Assembly: GCF_002591975.1 (NCBI RefSeq)
Contig: NZ_NVQE01000032.1
Span: 1 to 64,000, forward strand
Direction of reading: 5' to 3'
Origin: Mycobacterium neglectum
GTDB lineage: Bacteria; Actinomycetota; Actinomycetes; Mycobacteriales; Mycobacteriaceae
Length of the DNA: 64,000 bases
The notes beneath the pieces are model-generated. The model had not been told where the DNA came from. It saw nothing but the letters and a program-made list of their open reading frames with translations, and did no database searches. Shown piece after piece: positions 49,764 through 58,645 of the stretch. Numbering within the stretch: the stretch's first letter is position 1; each line of letters begins with the position of its first letter. Both the position numbers and the translations under genes were made by a program.

Positions 49764-50933
49764 ATGGCCACTCCGACACGGGCGTCGGTAGCTCACGATC
49801 TCTTGAGTGATCGGGACATCGCGCGCCGCATCCTGGCGCATATCGACGCCGGTACCACCGACGAAGGCGCCGCCTGGGCCGAACCCGTCGGAAATTATTT
49901 GGACCCAACCCGATTCGCTGATGAACTCGAGGTGCTGCGCTCGTATCGGAGCGTGTACCTGCCGTCCGCCGCGCTGCCCAATCCGGGTGACCACGTCGAA
50001 CGGGTCAGCTTCGGCGTGCCACTGTTCGCGGTGCGCGGCCGTGACGGCAGGGCGCGGGTATTCCGCAACGCCTGCCGACACCGCGGGATGTCACTGGTCG
50101 AAGGGCCGGGATGTACGCAGGCGTTGGTGTGCCGCTATCACGGCTGGACCTACCGTCTCGACGGGACGCTGTCGCATGTCCCGCACGCCGATGCGTTCCC
50201 CGATCTGGACATGCCCGCACGCGGACTGGTTGAGGTCGACAGCCGCGAAGTCGACGGGTTGATCATCATCGGTCCGCTGGGGACACCGGGCCCACACGCC
50301 GAATCCGCACTGACCGCCCTGGCCGATGGGAGCCCGTGGCGCGACAAGCTGCTGCCCGCGACGCGCCTGGTCGCCGTGCGACCAGCGCGGCGCGCGATGA
50401 ACTGGAAGGTGCTTGTCGAGCAGTTCCTGGAGGGCTACCACATCCGCACCACGCACAAGGACACCTTCTACCCCATTCAGTACGACGACCTCAACGTCGT
50501 CGAACCTTTCGGGTCGAATACCCGAATCACGTTTCCCTACAAGAACATCGAACGCCTGCGCGACCGCCCGGAATCGACGTGGGACGTCGGCCACCGGGTG
50601 ACATACGTGTACCACCTGTTCCCCAACGTCATGGTCGCGACGTTCCCGAACCAGGTGCTGGTGATCACTATCGACCCGATCGACATCGACCACACCACCG
50701 TCACGATCTACGCCATGGTCACCCCGGCGGTGGTCCAGCGCGCTTCGGCCGATCCCGAGACCATCCAGGGGGCGCGAGATCTGCTGAACGAAGGCGGGAT
50801 CGAAGACAACGACATGTCCGAGGGCGTCCAGCGCGGCCTTCATGCCGGAGCCAATACCTTCGTCGAGTTCGGCACGCATGAAAGCGCGATCGGCCACTTC
50901 CACGAAACCCTCGACGACCGGTTGGCCCGATGA
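49764..50933 (+). CDS. Rieske aromatic-ring-hydroxylating oxygenase alpha subunit
   Basis: 389 aa. The Rieske site has Cys104, His106 (CRHRGMSL), Cys123 and His126 (CRYHGW); the catalytic iron ligands lie in VEQFLEGYHIRTTHKDTF (His226, His231) with a late acid. This is the alpha-subunit pattern of ring-hydroxylating or O-/N-demethylating oxygenases. The substrate is unknown. No beta subunit, ferredoxin or reductase gene adjoins; the next gene is an enoyl-CoA hydratase 25 nt downstream, which suggests a small catabolic operon. It is divergent from gnd. Confidence 0.87.
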   Translation: MATPTRASVAHDLLSDRDIARRILAHIDAGTTDEGAAWAEPVGNYLDPTRFADELEVLRSYRSVYLPSAALPNPGDHVERVSFGVPLFAVRGRDGRARVFRNACRHRGMSLVEGPGCTQALVCRYHGWTYRLDGTLSHVPHADAFPDLDMPARGLVEVDSREVDGLIIIGPLGTPGPHAESALTALADGSPWRDKLLPATRLVAVRPARRAMNWKVLVEQFLEGYHIRTTHKDTFYPIQYDDLNVVEPFGSNTRITFPYKNIERLRDRPESTWDVGHRVTYVYHLFPNVMVATFPNQVLVITIDPIDIDHTTVTIYAMVTPAVVQRASADPETIQGARDLLNEGGIEDNDMSEGVQRGLHAGANTFVEFGTHESAIGHFHETLDDRLAR

Positions 50934-50958
50934 CCGATGTCGCCGCCGGGGCGGCTCC

Positions 50959-51744
50959 GTGACCGACTACGAGCACCTGCTCTACGAACAGCGCGGACGG
51001 GTCACCGTCATCACCATCAACCGGCCGGAACGCATGAATGCCATTGGCCCGCAGACTCATCAAGAGCTGGTCGACGCGTGGGACCGCTTCCGTAACGACG
51101 ATGATGCACTCGTCGGCGTACTGACCGGCGCGGGCAACACGGCGTTCTGCGCCGGCGGCGACCTCAAGGCCGCGCAGGCAGGCGAACTTGCGATCGACGC
51201 AAGCCCCGACGACGGCGTCCTCGGCCCGTCGCGCTGGACCGACATCTACAAGCCCACCATCGCGGCGGTCAACGGCCTCGCCTACGCCGGCGGGCTGGAG
51301 TGGGCCTGCTGGACCGACCTGGCGGTCGCCGACGAACACGCCACCTTCGGCGTCACGTGCCGCCGCTGGAATATCGGATTGGCCGACGGCGGCACCCAGC
51401 GCCTCACCCGCATCCTTGGTTATCGCCGCGCCGTCGACCTCATCATCACCGGGCGGGTCATCGACGCCCACGAGGCCGAACGTATCGGCCTCGTCAACCA
51501 GGTGGTGCCGAGTGGCACCTGCCTGCAGCGCGCGCTCGAACTGGCCGACACCATCGCCGCGCTGCCCCAGCCCGCACTGCGCACCGACCTGGAGGCCGCC
51601 CGCACCGGAGCGGGCAGATCCCTTGAGGACGGTCTGCGCATCGAGGCGGAGTGCTTCGCCCGATCCATCTACGCATCGGAGACTGCCGAGGGGCTGCGAC
51701 GGTTCAACGAGCGCGACCACCCGGACCTCGCACCGTCACGATAG
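50959..51744 (+). CDS. Enoyl-CoA hydratase/isomerase family protein
   Basis: 261 aa from GTG 50959 (MTDYEHLLYEQRGRVTVITINRPERMNAIG). The oxyanion-hole segment FCAGGDLKAA is present, and the second CoA-binding block GLAYAGGLEWACWTDLAVADEHATFGV. In the usual hydratase this second block carries the two catalytic Glu; here the first is at GGLEWA and the second position is at RWNIGLADGG, which is less typical, so isomerase, hydrolase or other crotonase chemistry is possible. Likely co-transcribed with the Rieske gene. Confidence 0.85.
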   Translation: MTDYEHLLYEQRGRVTVITINRPERMNAIGPQTHQELVDAWDRFRNDDDALVGVLTGAGNTAFCAGGDLKAAQAGELAIDASPDDGVLGPSRWTDIYKPTIAAVNGLAYAGGLEWACWTDLAVADEHATFGVTCRRWNIGLADGGTQRLTRILGYRRAVDLIITGRVIDAHEAERIGLVNQVVPSGTCLQRALELADTIAALPQPALRTDLEAARTGAGRSLEDGLRIEAECFARSIYASETAEGLRRFNERDHPDLAPSR

Positions 51745-51776
51745 GGAAATTGTCAGCAACTCCCGGCCCCGAATTG

Positions 51777-52130
51777 ATGACCGCGACGTCGGTCACTGAT
51801 CTGTCCGGTAGGGATGCCTCCGGCCCTCACCTCGGTTACGGTTCTGGCGTGGCAACTCCGACCGTGCCTTTCGACTACGCCGAGAAAGAGGCGTCCGATT
51901 CGCTACAGGCGGCGTACTTCCGCGGCGCGCTGGCGGATCAGCGGGTTCTGATCGCCGCGGAGCTCGTCAGACAGACCAGGAAGTTGAATGGGCTGTCCAC
52001 CAGGACGGATGCGGTGGCCATCAGCCAGCTACGCCGCGATATCCGCGCCAATGAAGTCGAATGCCGCGATCTGGACCGCATGATCGCCGCGCTGGACCGC
52101 CGGTTCACCGCGCTGTGGGCTAACCAGTAG
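51777..52130 (+). CDS. Small conserved helical protein
   Basis: 117 aa from ATG 51777, or 93 aa from GTG 51849 (MATPTVPFDYAEKEASD). It is mainly helical and charged (QRVLIAAELVRQTRKLNGL, ISQLRRDIRANEVECRDLDRMIAALDRRF), probably a coiled-coil protein. The function is unknown. Its 3' end overlaps by 11 nt with the convergent gene at 52120. Confidence 0.65.
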   Translation: MTATSVTDLSGRDASGPHLGYGSGVATPTVPFDYAEKEASDSLQAAYFRGALADQRVLIAAELVRQTRKLNGLSTRTDAVAISQLRRDIRANEVECRDLDRMIAALDRRFTALWANQ

Positions 52131-52371
52131 CGCCCAGCGGCGCCGCCGTCCGAGTATCCAGCCTTGCCGACAGCCGATTGAGCTCGGCGACCGCATTGCG
52201 TTCGACGAACAGCGGGATGTACTCACGTACCGGCCGACCGTCATAGCGGCGGTGCATCTCACGGACCACTCGCACGACCGTCACCGGGTCGAGGGTGGGG
52301 TTCCGGTTGATGAGGCGCTGCACCACCTCGGCGATGCGCCGCCGTTCGCTCACCTCTGATGATTCGTTCAC
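52120..52371 (-). CDS. Three-helix bundle dimerisation domain protein
   Basis: 83 aa from GTG 52371. VVQRLINRNPTLDPVTVVRVVREMHRRYDGRPVREYIPLFVERNAVAEL matches the small domain found alone or at the N-terminus of actinobacterial phosphatase-like proteins, described as a three-helix dimerisation bundle. Here it stands alone. The longer frame to 52593 runs into ppx antisense sequence and is not coding. The role is unknown. Confidence 0.75.
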   Translation of the reverse strand: MNESSEVSERRRIAEVVQRLINRNPTLDPVTVVRVVREMHRRYDGRPVREYIPLFVERNAVAELNRLSARLDTRTAAPLGATG

Positions 52372-52429
52372 ACACCGTGGAACGCACAATCGGCGCGATA
52401 GATTCACATCTCGGCTTATCGCTCGCGGG

Positions 52430-53368
52430 CTAGACGATCGACAGCGCGATGCCGTCGAGTATGTCGTGCTCACTGACCACCAGTTCGTCGATGCCCGCCC
52501 GGCGGCCAAGCGCATTCGCGAGTTCCTCAACGATGATCGCTCCGCCGCCGATGACGTCGACCCGGCCCTCGTGCATCGGCCCCAGGGCAGCACGTTGCGC
52601 CCGCGTCATCGCAATCAGCCCATCGCAAACAGGCAGCAGATCTCCGAAAGCGCACCGGGACAGGTGAATTGCCTCGGGGTCGTAAGTCGTCATCTTGTGC
52701 GCCAGCGCTGACACCGTCGTCATGGTGCCCGCCACGCCAACCCAGGTGCGGGCGCGTTCGACGGGTACCACGCTGAACGCCTGGTCCAGCCCGTCACGGA
52801 CGACCTCCCGTGCCGCGGCGACCTCTTCCGCGGCCGGCGGGTCGGAGTGCAGGCAGCGCTCCGTGAGCCGCACACACCCGATGTCGGCGGAGAAGCTGGC
52901 CTCCACGTCGCGCACCCCCAGGACCACTTCGGTCGACCCGCCGCCGAGATCGACCACAACGAAAGGGCCGGTAGCCGTGTCTAATTCGTTGATCGCCCCG
53001 CGGAAGGACAGTTCGGCTTCCTCAGTCCCGGTGATCACCTCGGCAACCGCTCCGGGGACCACCGCACCCAGAACCTCGGCGGTCATTGCGAAGAAGACGT
53101 CGCGGTTGGAGGCGTCGCGCGTCGCGGAGGTGGCGACCATGCGCACCGTCGACACCTCATGTCTGCGCAACATCTCGGCGTAATCGGTCAGCGCCGTCCG
53201 GGTGCGAGCCAGTGCGTCGGGGGCGAATTGACCGGTCGCGTCGACCCCCTGGCCGAGCCGGACGATCCGCATCTCGCGCTGCACATCTGAGACCTTGCCG
53301 TCTTCGATGTCGGCGATCAGCAGCCGAATCGAGTTCGTGCCGCAGTCGATGGCGCCAACCCTATTCAT
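52430..53368 (-). CDS. Ppx/GppA-family exopolyphosphatase (Ppx2-type)
   Basis: 312 aa from ATG 53368 (overlap ATGA with DUF501). The actin-like ATPase fold shows AIDCGTNSIRLLIAD, the phosphate loop GTEEAELSFRGA, VVDLGGGSTEVVLG and GGGAIIVEEL. It degrades polyphosphate or (p)ppGpp-type nucleotides; it has the place of Rv1026 (ppx2) in the conserved block. In M. tuberculosis the two Ppx paralogues differ in activity, so precise specificity is open. Confidence 0.9.
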   Translation of the reverse strand: MNRVGAIDCGTNSIRLLIADIEDGKVSDVQREMRIVRLGQGVDATGQFAPDALARTRTALTDYAEMLRRHEVSTVRMVATSATRDASNRDVFFAMTAEVLGAVVPGAVAEVITGTEEAELSFRGAINELDTATGPFVVVDLGGGSTEVVLGVRDVEASFSADIGCVRLTERCLHSDPPAAEEVAAAREVVRDGLDQAFSVVPVERARTWVGVAGTMTTVSALAHKMTTYDPEAIHLSRCAFGDLLPVCDGLIAMTRAQRAALGPMHEGRVDVIGGGAIIVEELANALGRRAGIDELVVSEHDILDGIALSIV

Positions 53369-53874
53369 GCGCTCCACGTCTCCCGTTCCAGAATTCCCGC
53401 CATCGCCGGTTCGGCGGCCAGTATCGCCAGCGCTTCATCGCCGAATGGGTTCACCCCGGGACCCTTGGCCAGCGAATGCGCCATCACCACGTGCAGGCAT
53501 TTCACCCGATCGGGCATCCCACCACCGGAAAACGTTGTGCCCAAAGACTCTATCGCGTCACGCTCGGCCAGGTAGGACTCGTGCGCCCGGCGATACGCGA
53601 CGGCGAGCTCCGGATCGTTCTGGAGGCGCTCGGTCATATCCCGCATCAAACCGGAGGACTCGAGCCGGCTGGCGGCGGCGGTCAGCGCAGGGTGCGTCAG
53701 GTAGTACAACGTCGGAAACGGCGTGCCGTCAGGCAGCTTCGGCGCCGTCTTGACGACGCCAGGATCACCGTCGGGGCATCGGTACACGATCTCCAGAACA
53801 CCGCGAGGTTCGCGACCCAGTTGCTTGGCGACCGCCTCCAGATCCGCCGGCTCAACCACCGGGAGCGGGCGCAT
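53365..53874 (-). CDS. DUF501 family protein
   Basis: 169 aa from ATG 53874. The DUF501 core is clear: LGREPRGVLEIVYRCPDGDPGVVKTAPKLPDGTPFPTLYYLTHPALTAAASRLESSG and DRVKCLHVVMAHSLAKGPGVNPFGDEAL. The family is linked to ftsB and ppx across actinobacteria; the function is unknown. It overlaps ftsB (23 nt) upstream and ppx (4 nt) downstream. Confidence 0.92.
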   Translation of the reverse strand: MRPLPVVEPADLEAVAKQLGREPRGVLEIVYRCPDGDPGVVKTAPKLPDGTPFPTLYYLTHPALTAAASRLESSGLMRDMTERLQNDPELAVAYRRAHESYLAERDAIESLGTTFSGGGMPDRVKCLHVVMAHSLAKGPGVNPFGDEALAILAAEPAMAGILERETWSA

Positions 53875-54553
53875 TGTTCGGAGCGGGCGCGGGAGGGACC
53901 ACCGGCCCGGGTGCCGGTGCGGGCGCAACTCCGTACGGCTTATCGGCGATGGTGCCCCACAGTGCGGTGTACCAGGGCTGGTCGGGGTTGGCGGTGGCCG
54001 TTTCGACACCGGGCGTCGCCGGCGCCGCGCTGCCGGGAGGCAGCTGCACCTGATACGGAATTTCGCCGGGCATCACGAATCCGAGACGTTCACGCGCCTG
54101 GGCGGCGACGAAAACCGGGTCGGCCAGCTTGATCTTCTGCTGCTCGAGCTCGGCGATCTGCGTGCGCAGTTGTTCCTCGGTCGCCTTGAGCTGTTTCATC
54201 TCGGTGCGCTGCCCGAAGTAGGTGCGCACGGGTCCGGCGATCGTCAACGTCAGCACACATACGACCGCGGCCAGGATCGCCGCCCGTCGCGCCGCGGACC
54301 CGAACCGTTGTTCGGACTGCTGTTCTGCGGCCTCCGCAATCGATCTCCGGATCGCATCGCCGGCACCCTCCGGCTCAGAAGGTTGAGCATCGGCCTCGGG
54401 CGTCGCCGCGGGGCGCGGCTCGGTCGCGCGGGGCTCGCGCCGTGCGGGCGATGCGCCACGCGGACGGCCTCGGGACGCCTCCGACTTGCCCGGCTTTCCT
54501 GGTCGAGAAGTCGGGGATCGGCGCTTCGGATCGGGCCGCTTCGCTTCGGGCAC
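53852..54553 (-). CDS. Septum formation initiator, FtsB/DivIC family
   Basis: 233 aa. A long disordered basic/Pro-rich N-terminal cytoplasmic part (about 1-85), one transmembrane helix (AAILAAVVCVLTLTIAGPV), a coiled coil (TEMKQLKATEEQLRTQIAELEQQKIKL), the RLGFVMPGEIPYQV motif and a Pro-rich tail. FtsB/DivIC joins FtsL and FtsQ in the divisome. It lies 3 nt after eno, as in M. tuberculosis (Rv1023-Rv1024). Confidence 0.9.
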   Translation of the reverse strand: MPEAKRPDPKRRSPTSRPGKPGKSEASRGRPRGASPARREPRATEPRPAATPEADAQPSEPEGAGDAIRRSIAEAAEQQSEQRFGSAARRAAILAAVVCVLTLTIAGPVRTYFGQRTEMKQLKATEEQLRTQIAELEQQKIKLADPVFVAAQARERLGFVMPGEIPYQVQLPPGSAAPATPGVETATANPDQPWYTALWGTIADKPYGVAPAPAPGPVVPPAPAPNNAPAPGG

Positions 54554-54556
54554 GGG

Positions 54557-55846
54557 CTATTTGGTCTCCACCGAATAGCGCGGGAATGCCAGGTCGCCCG
54601 CATACCGGGCGGCATCGCCGAGCGTCTCCTCGATGCGCAACAACTGGTTGTACTTGGCCACACGCTCGCTGCGGGCCGGTGCGCCGGTCTTGATCTGGCC
54701 GCTGCCGACCGCGACGGCGAGGTCGGCGATCGTGGTGTCCTCAGTCTCGCCGCTTCGGTGGCTCATCATCGTGCGATAGCCGCTGTAGTGGGCCAGCGCC
54801 ACCGCATCCAACGTCTCGGTGAGCGTGCCGATCTGGTTGACCTTCACCAGAAGTGCGTTGGCCGCGCCCCTTTCGATACCGTCCTCGAGACGCTCGGGAT
54901 TGGTGACGAACAGGTCGTCGCCGACAATCTGGACGCGGTCACCGATCGCTGCGGTGAGTGCCACCCAGCCTTCCCAGTCGTCCTCCGACAGCGGATCCTC
55001 GATCGACACCAGCGGATAGGAATCGATGAGCCCGGCATAGAACTCGATCATCTGCATGTCGGTTCGGGTCTCTTTCTCGAACTGGTAACCCGTTCCGTCG
55101 GTGAAGAATTCGGTTGCCGCAACGTCGAGGGCCAGCGCCACGTCGGATCCGGCCTTGTAGCCGGCGCCCTCGATGGCCGTCAGGATCAGATCCAGCGCGG
55201 CCTTGGTGCCTGCGACGTCAGGAGCGAATCCGCCCTCGTCGCCGAGCCCGGTGGACAGGCCCTGCTTCTTGAGCACTGACTTCAGCGAGTGGTACACCTC
55301 GGTGCCCCACCGCAGCGCCTCCTTGAAACTGGGGGCACCGATCGGGGCGACCATGAACTCCTGGACGTCGACGCCGGTGTCGGCGTGGGCGCCGCCGTTG
55401 AGGATGTTCATCATCGGCACCGGAAGGATGTGCGCGTTGGGGCCGCCGAGATACCGGAACAACGGCAGCCCCGCGGACTCCGCTGCAGCCTTCGACACGG
55501 CCAGCGATACGCCGAGGATGGCGTTGGCGCCGAGGCGGGATTTGTCTGGGGTGCCGTCGAGATCCAGCAGCGCCTGGTCGACGAGCCGCTGGTCGTCGGC
55601 GCTCAACCCGATGACGGCGGGTGCGATCTCGTCGAGTACGGCTTCCACGGCCTTGGTGACGCCCTTACCGCCGTAGCGTGGACCGCCGTCGCGCAGCTCG
55701 ACCGCCTCGTGTTCACCGGTGGATGCGCCCGAGGGCACCGCAGCCCTGGCGAACGTGCCGTCCAGCAGGGCCACCTCGACCTCGACGGTCGGGTTGCCAC
55801 GGGAATCGAGGATCTCGCGGGCTCCGACCTGCTCGATGATGGGCAC
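54557..55846 (-). CDS. eno: Enolase
   Basis: 429 aa, complete: GNPTVEVEV, SGASTGEHEAVELRDG, DEGGFAPDV, SIEDPLSEDDWEGW, KVNQIGTLTET and MMSHRSGETEDTTIADLAVAV are the metal-binding and catalytic blocks. It converts 2-phosphoglycerate to phosphoenolpyruvate. GTG start with GGAGG 5 nt upstream. It leads the eno-ftsB-DUF501-ppx operon. Confidence 0.97.
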   Translation of the reverse strand: MPIIEQVGAREILDSRGNPTVEVEVALLDGTFARAAVPSGASTGEHEAVELRDGGPRYGGKGVTKAVEAVLDEIAPAVIGLSADDQRLVDQALLDLDGTPDKSRLGANAILGVSLAVSKAAAESAGLPLFRYLGGPNAHILPVPMMNILNGGAHADTGVDVQEFMVAPIGAPSFKEALRWGTEVYHSLKSVLKKQGLSTGLGDEGGFAPDVAGTKAALDLILTAIEGAGYKAGSDVALALDVAATEFFTDGTGYQFEKETRTDMQMIEFYAGLIDSYPLVSIEDPLSEDDWEGWVALTAAIGDRVQIVGDDLFVTNPERLEDGIERGAANALLVKVNQIGTLTETLDAVALAHYSGYRTMMSHRSGETEDTTIADLAVAVGSGQIKTGAPARSERVAKYNQLLRIEETLGDAARYAGDLAFPRYSVETK

Positions 55847-55927
55847 TTGCGCCTCCGTGGTAGTGGATGAACGGTGAAAGGATCCTGCCGGGTTTGAGCC
55901 TAGAGGTTGCGCCGCTGTGTGGCGTGT

Positions 55928-56659
55928 TCAGAGGGGGTGTCCGTCGGCGTACGCCGTCGCCCAGTCGCGCACGGTACGCGCGTACTGGTCGGAATGGTTG
56001 TACGCGCGCAGGGCATCCATCCACCCCCGCGGGGTGGCCAGGTCCTTGCCCCGCCAGCACAGGTAGCCCGCCGCTGACAGTGCCGCATCGTCGAAGTTGT
56101 CCGGGCTGATGACGCCGTCGTTGTTGGCGTCCACGCCGTACAACTTCCAGGTGTCGGGGATGAATTGCATCGGGCCCATCGCGCGGGCGTGGACCGACTC
56201 TTCGTCGTGGCTGACGCCCTCGCTGTCGAAGATCTCCAGGTTTCCGTTGGTACCGTCCAGACGGACACCCCGGATCGGCGGGTTGACGTCGCCGTTCTCG
56301 CCGATCGTCGCGCCCCGGAACGTGCCGTGATGGCTCTCTACCTCGCCGATACCCGCGAGCGTCGTCCACTCCAGATGGCAGTCGGGGTTCTCCACCTCGG
56401 CCACCCGAGCCGCGTACGCGTAGGCCTCCAGGGCCGCGATGGGGATCCCCAGCTCAGGGGCGCGCTCAGCCGCCCATTGGCGCAGCTGATCGGCGGGGCG
56501 ACCGTCGGCGTACGTGTCGATTTTGGGCACAGGGTCGCCTGCTGGAGGTGGCACACCCTCCGGAATAGGGGTGCCCACCTGCCATGAGCAGCTAGAAGCC
56601 ATGAGCAGCGCCGTCGCTCCCACTACCGCGACCGCTCGCAGCCAACGCACGCGCGACAC
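55928..56659 (-). CDS. lpqU: Lytic transglycosylase-type lipoprotein (LpqU)
   Basis: 243 aa from GTG 56659 (GGGAG 4 nt upstream; frame opens at a TTG, 56677). A signal peptide ends in lipobox MASSC; the soluble domain is of the SLT/MltB-like type with the catalytic Glu in LAGIGEVESHHG and the AMGPMQFIPDTWKLYG block, DANNDGVISPDNFDDAALSAAGYLC and AYNHSDQYARTV. It cleaves glycan strands in peptidoglycan. In M. tuberculosis lpqU (Rv1022) also precedes eno. Confidence 0.9.
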   Translation of the reverse strand: MSRVRWLRAVAVVGATALLMASSCSWQVGTPIPEGVPPPAGDPVPKIDTYADGRPADQLRQWAAERAPELGIPIAALEAYAYAARVAEVENPDCHLEWTTLAGIGEVESHHGTFRGATIGENGDVNPPIRGVRLDGTNGNLEIFDSEGVSHDEESVHARAMGPMQFIPDTWKLYGVDANNDGVISPDNFDDAALSAAGYLCWRGKDLATPRGWMDALRAYNHSDQYARTVRDWATAYADGHPL

Positions 56660-56764
56660 CAAACTCCCTCGAACCAACCTCGGTCATGCCATCGTCCCAC
56701 GCGCTCAGGGCACGGTGGGAAGGCGCGGCCGACCTCTGCTCCGCCGAATCTCAGTTAACCGGGA

Positions 56765-57796
56765 TCATCGGGATTCGACGACCACCTCTTGATCTTCCAG
56801 ATCCTCGCCGTTCCCGCCACTAGAGACCTCGCCAGAAGCCTCGGCGGGCGCAGGCCAATGCGCTCGCCACTCGTCCTCCGAGATATCGCCAAGTGCCGCC
56901 GCGTCGAGTTCCTCCGGCACATCCGATCCGCGTCGGGCCGCGGCGACGGCGAGCTCGGCAGTGCGCACGGTGTCCATGAATTCCAGAACCGACGAACGCA
57001 ACGCGTTCTCGCTGTCGACATGGGCGGCAACGCTGACCGATGTCAGGGACCCCGGGATCAGGTCGGTGGGCATGCCTGCCCCGGTGACCCGTTCAATCAC
57101 CTTCTGCGCCAACGCCAATGCTGGCTGCCCGGTCGGCACATCGTCCATGACAGAGCGCACACCCTTGTTCGAACGCTCTATGGCCTTGCGCTCTTCCCAT
57201 TGTGCGAGCTGATCTTCCAGCGAGATCTCTTCGCCGGCCAGCACCGCGGGCACGCGGTTCACCAGTTTTCGGATCAGCGAATCCGCGACGTCGTCGATGG
57301 AGAACGGGCGTTCTGGGGCGTCCTCGGCGATGCGCGCGTGAAAAAGCACCTGCAACAACACGTCTCCGAGTTCGTCACGCAAATCGTCGGCGTTGCCGCT
57401 GCGCACCGCATCGAAGACCTCATACGTCTCCTCCAGCAGGTAGCGGCGCAGCGAATCGTGGGTCTGCTGACTCTCCCACGGGCCTGCCGTGCGCAACTTG
57501 TCCATCATCGCCACGGCGTCGAGGAGCCGCTCACCCGCCGAGGCGCCCGGCGCCTTGATGAGCGTGTCCCCGGCCGCCAGGCGCGCCTTGACCGCTGGGT
57601 GGTGGGGATCTGACGACAGCAGCACCGGCGCGGCTTCTTCTTCCGACGCGTCGTACGAGCACGGCCTGGCCGCAGGCAGTGACCACGGCACCCTGACCGG
57701 CATCTCTTCGGTGTACTGCACGTCTCCGGCCAGCAGGTCGATCGCTTCGACAGGCACCAGCGAAGGGCGCCGTGGGTCGACCAAAACGACGGTCAC
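56765..57796 (-). CDS. mazG: Nucleoside triphosphate pyrophosphohydrolase MazG
   Basis: 343 aa from GTG 57796 (frame opens at 57847). The N-terminal region of about 75 aa is specific to mycobacterial MazG. The central MazG domain has GPWESQQTHDSLRRYLLEETYEVFDAVRSGNADDLRDELGDVLLQVLFHA with the EExxE...ExxD Mg2+ site intact. The C-terminal half is helical and acidic. It removes aberrant NTPs (house-cleaning). Same strand and order as Rv1021. Confidence 0.92.
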   Translation of the reverse strand: MTVVLVDPRRPSLVPVEAIDLLAGDVQYTEEMPVRVPWSLPAARPCSYDASEEEAAPVLLSSDPHHPAVKARLAAGDTLIKAPGASAGERLLDAVAMMDKLRTAGPWESQQTHDSLRRYLLEETYEVFDAVRSGNADDLRDELGDVLLQVLFHARIAEDAPERPFSIDDVADSLIRKLVNRVPAVLAGEEISLEDQLAQWEERKAIERSNKGVRSVMDDVPTGQPALALAQKVIERVTGAGMPTDLIPGSLTSVSVAAHVDSENALRSSVLEFMDTVRTAELAVAAARRGSDVPEELDAAALGDISEDEWRAHWPAPAEASGEVSSGGNGEDLEDQEVVVESR

Positions 57797-57900
57797 CGGG
57801 CTCCACCCCCTCACTCGTTGATGAGATCGCTGATCTCGGTCATACAAACATTGTCAGACTCGACTCGCCTGGTGAGAACCGGCAGGGCCGTGACGCGGCG

Positions 57901-57932
57901 ATGGCCGCCCTGCCTGAAGGCAGGGCGGCCAT
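57901..57932 (-). terminator. Hairpin terminator of the repeat-protein gene
   Basis: A perfect 14-bp stem (ATGGCCGCCCTGCC, 57901-57914, pairing with 57919-57932) with loop TGAA lies 18 nt beyond the stop of the secreted repeat protein on the minus strand. There is no T-tract, as in many mycobacterial terminators. Confidence 0.75.
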
Positions 57933-57950
57933 CGTGAGCTATCTCTGGGC

Positions 57951-58400
57951 TCAGGCCGGGATCACCCAGTGACCCGGCGCCTCATCGAAGAACGGGTTGA
58001 CGATCCCGTTGACCGTCGGCAGTTTCTTCAACTGCCCTGGCGGAATGTGTCCGACCGGCACCCTGAAGTAGTTGTCCACCTCAGGGAAGTTAACACTCGG
58101 CAGATTCACGTCGGGAACGTTGACCGCAGGCACGTTCACATCAGGAACATTCACCGCAGGCACGTTCACATCAGGAACATTCACCGCAGGCACGTTCACA
58201 TCAGGAACATTCACCGCAGGCACGTTCACATCAGGAACATTCACCGCAGGCACGTTCACATCCGGCACGTTAGGAATGCCCGGGACGGGAATCGGAGGCG
58301 GTTTCGGCGCAGCATGCGCGAGGCCTGCGCCCAAGCCGAGCGCGCTGAGTCCCAGTGCACCGGTCATCGTCGTGGTTACTGCCAATTTCTTGAAATTCAT
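57951..58400 (-). CDS. Secreted protein with VPDVNVPAVN decapeptide repeats
   Basis: 149 aa from ATG 58400, with AAGGAG 6 nt upstream (frame opens at a TTG two codons earlier). A signal peptide (cleaved near AHA-APKPP) is followed by about five and a half copies of VPDVNVPAVN, then a conserved-looking C-terminal part (NYFRVPVGHIPPGQLKKLPTVNGIVNPFFDEAPGHWVIPA). The Pro every few residues implies an extended, fibre-like cell-wall or secreted protein. Function unknown. It has its own terminator and a 245-bp upstream region. Confidence 0.8.
   Translation of the reverse strand: MNFKKLAVTTTMTGALGLSALGLGAGLAHAAPKPPPIPVPGIPNVPDVNVPAVNVPDVNVPAVNVPDVNVPAVNVPDVNVPAVNVPDVNVPAVNVPDVNLPSVNFPEVDNYFRVPVGHIPPGQLKKLPTVNGIVNPFFDEAPGHWVIPA
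58111..58270. repeat. 30-bp tandem repeat within the secreted protein gene
   Basis: Four identical 30-bp units start at 58141, 58171, 58201 and 58231; a diverged unit precedes them (58111) and a partial one follows (58261). The unit begins TCAGGAACATTCACCGCAGG. Sequence identity between copies shows recent expansion or homogenisation, so copy number probably varies between strains (VNTR). Confidence 0.92.
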
Positions 58401-58645
58401 GTTCAACTCCTTCGCCTTGCGTCACCGCGACACGCACCGAAAAGTCCGGTGGTTGTGGTCATCGCGTGATTTCGGTTTAGGGAATTGCTTAACCGCCTGG
58501 TAGACGATCGCCGCCCGCGGTATGGACGACAACGCAACACCTTGACCCCCCGACGGGTATGTCGGATCCGCACCTCGGTGCGTTAACAGTGCTGACCGAG
58601 CCAAAGCGGGTGTGCAGCCACAAAACGCCGTGGCGAGCAGGCGTT

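Noticed and set aside
58111..58270. CRISPR array
   Set aside because: The 30-bp units are directly contiguous without spacers and are in frame within a secreted protein gene.
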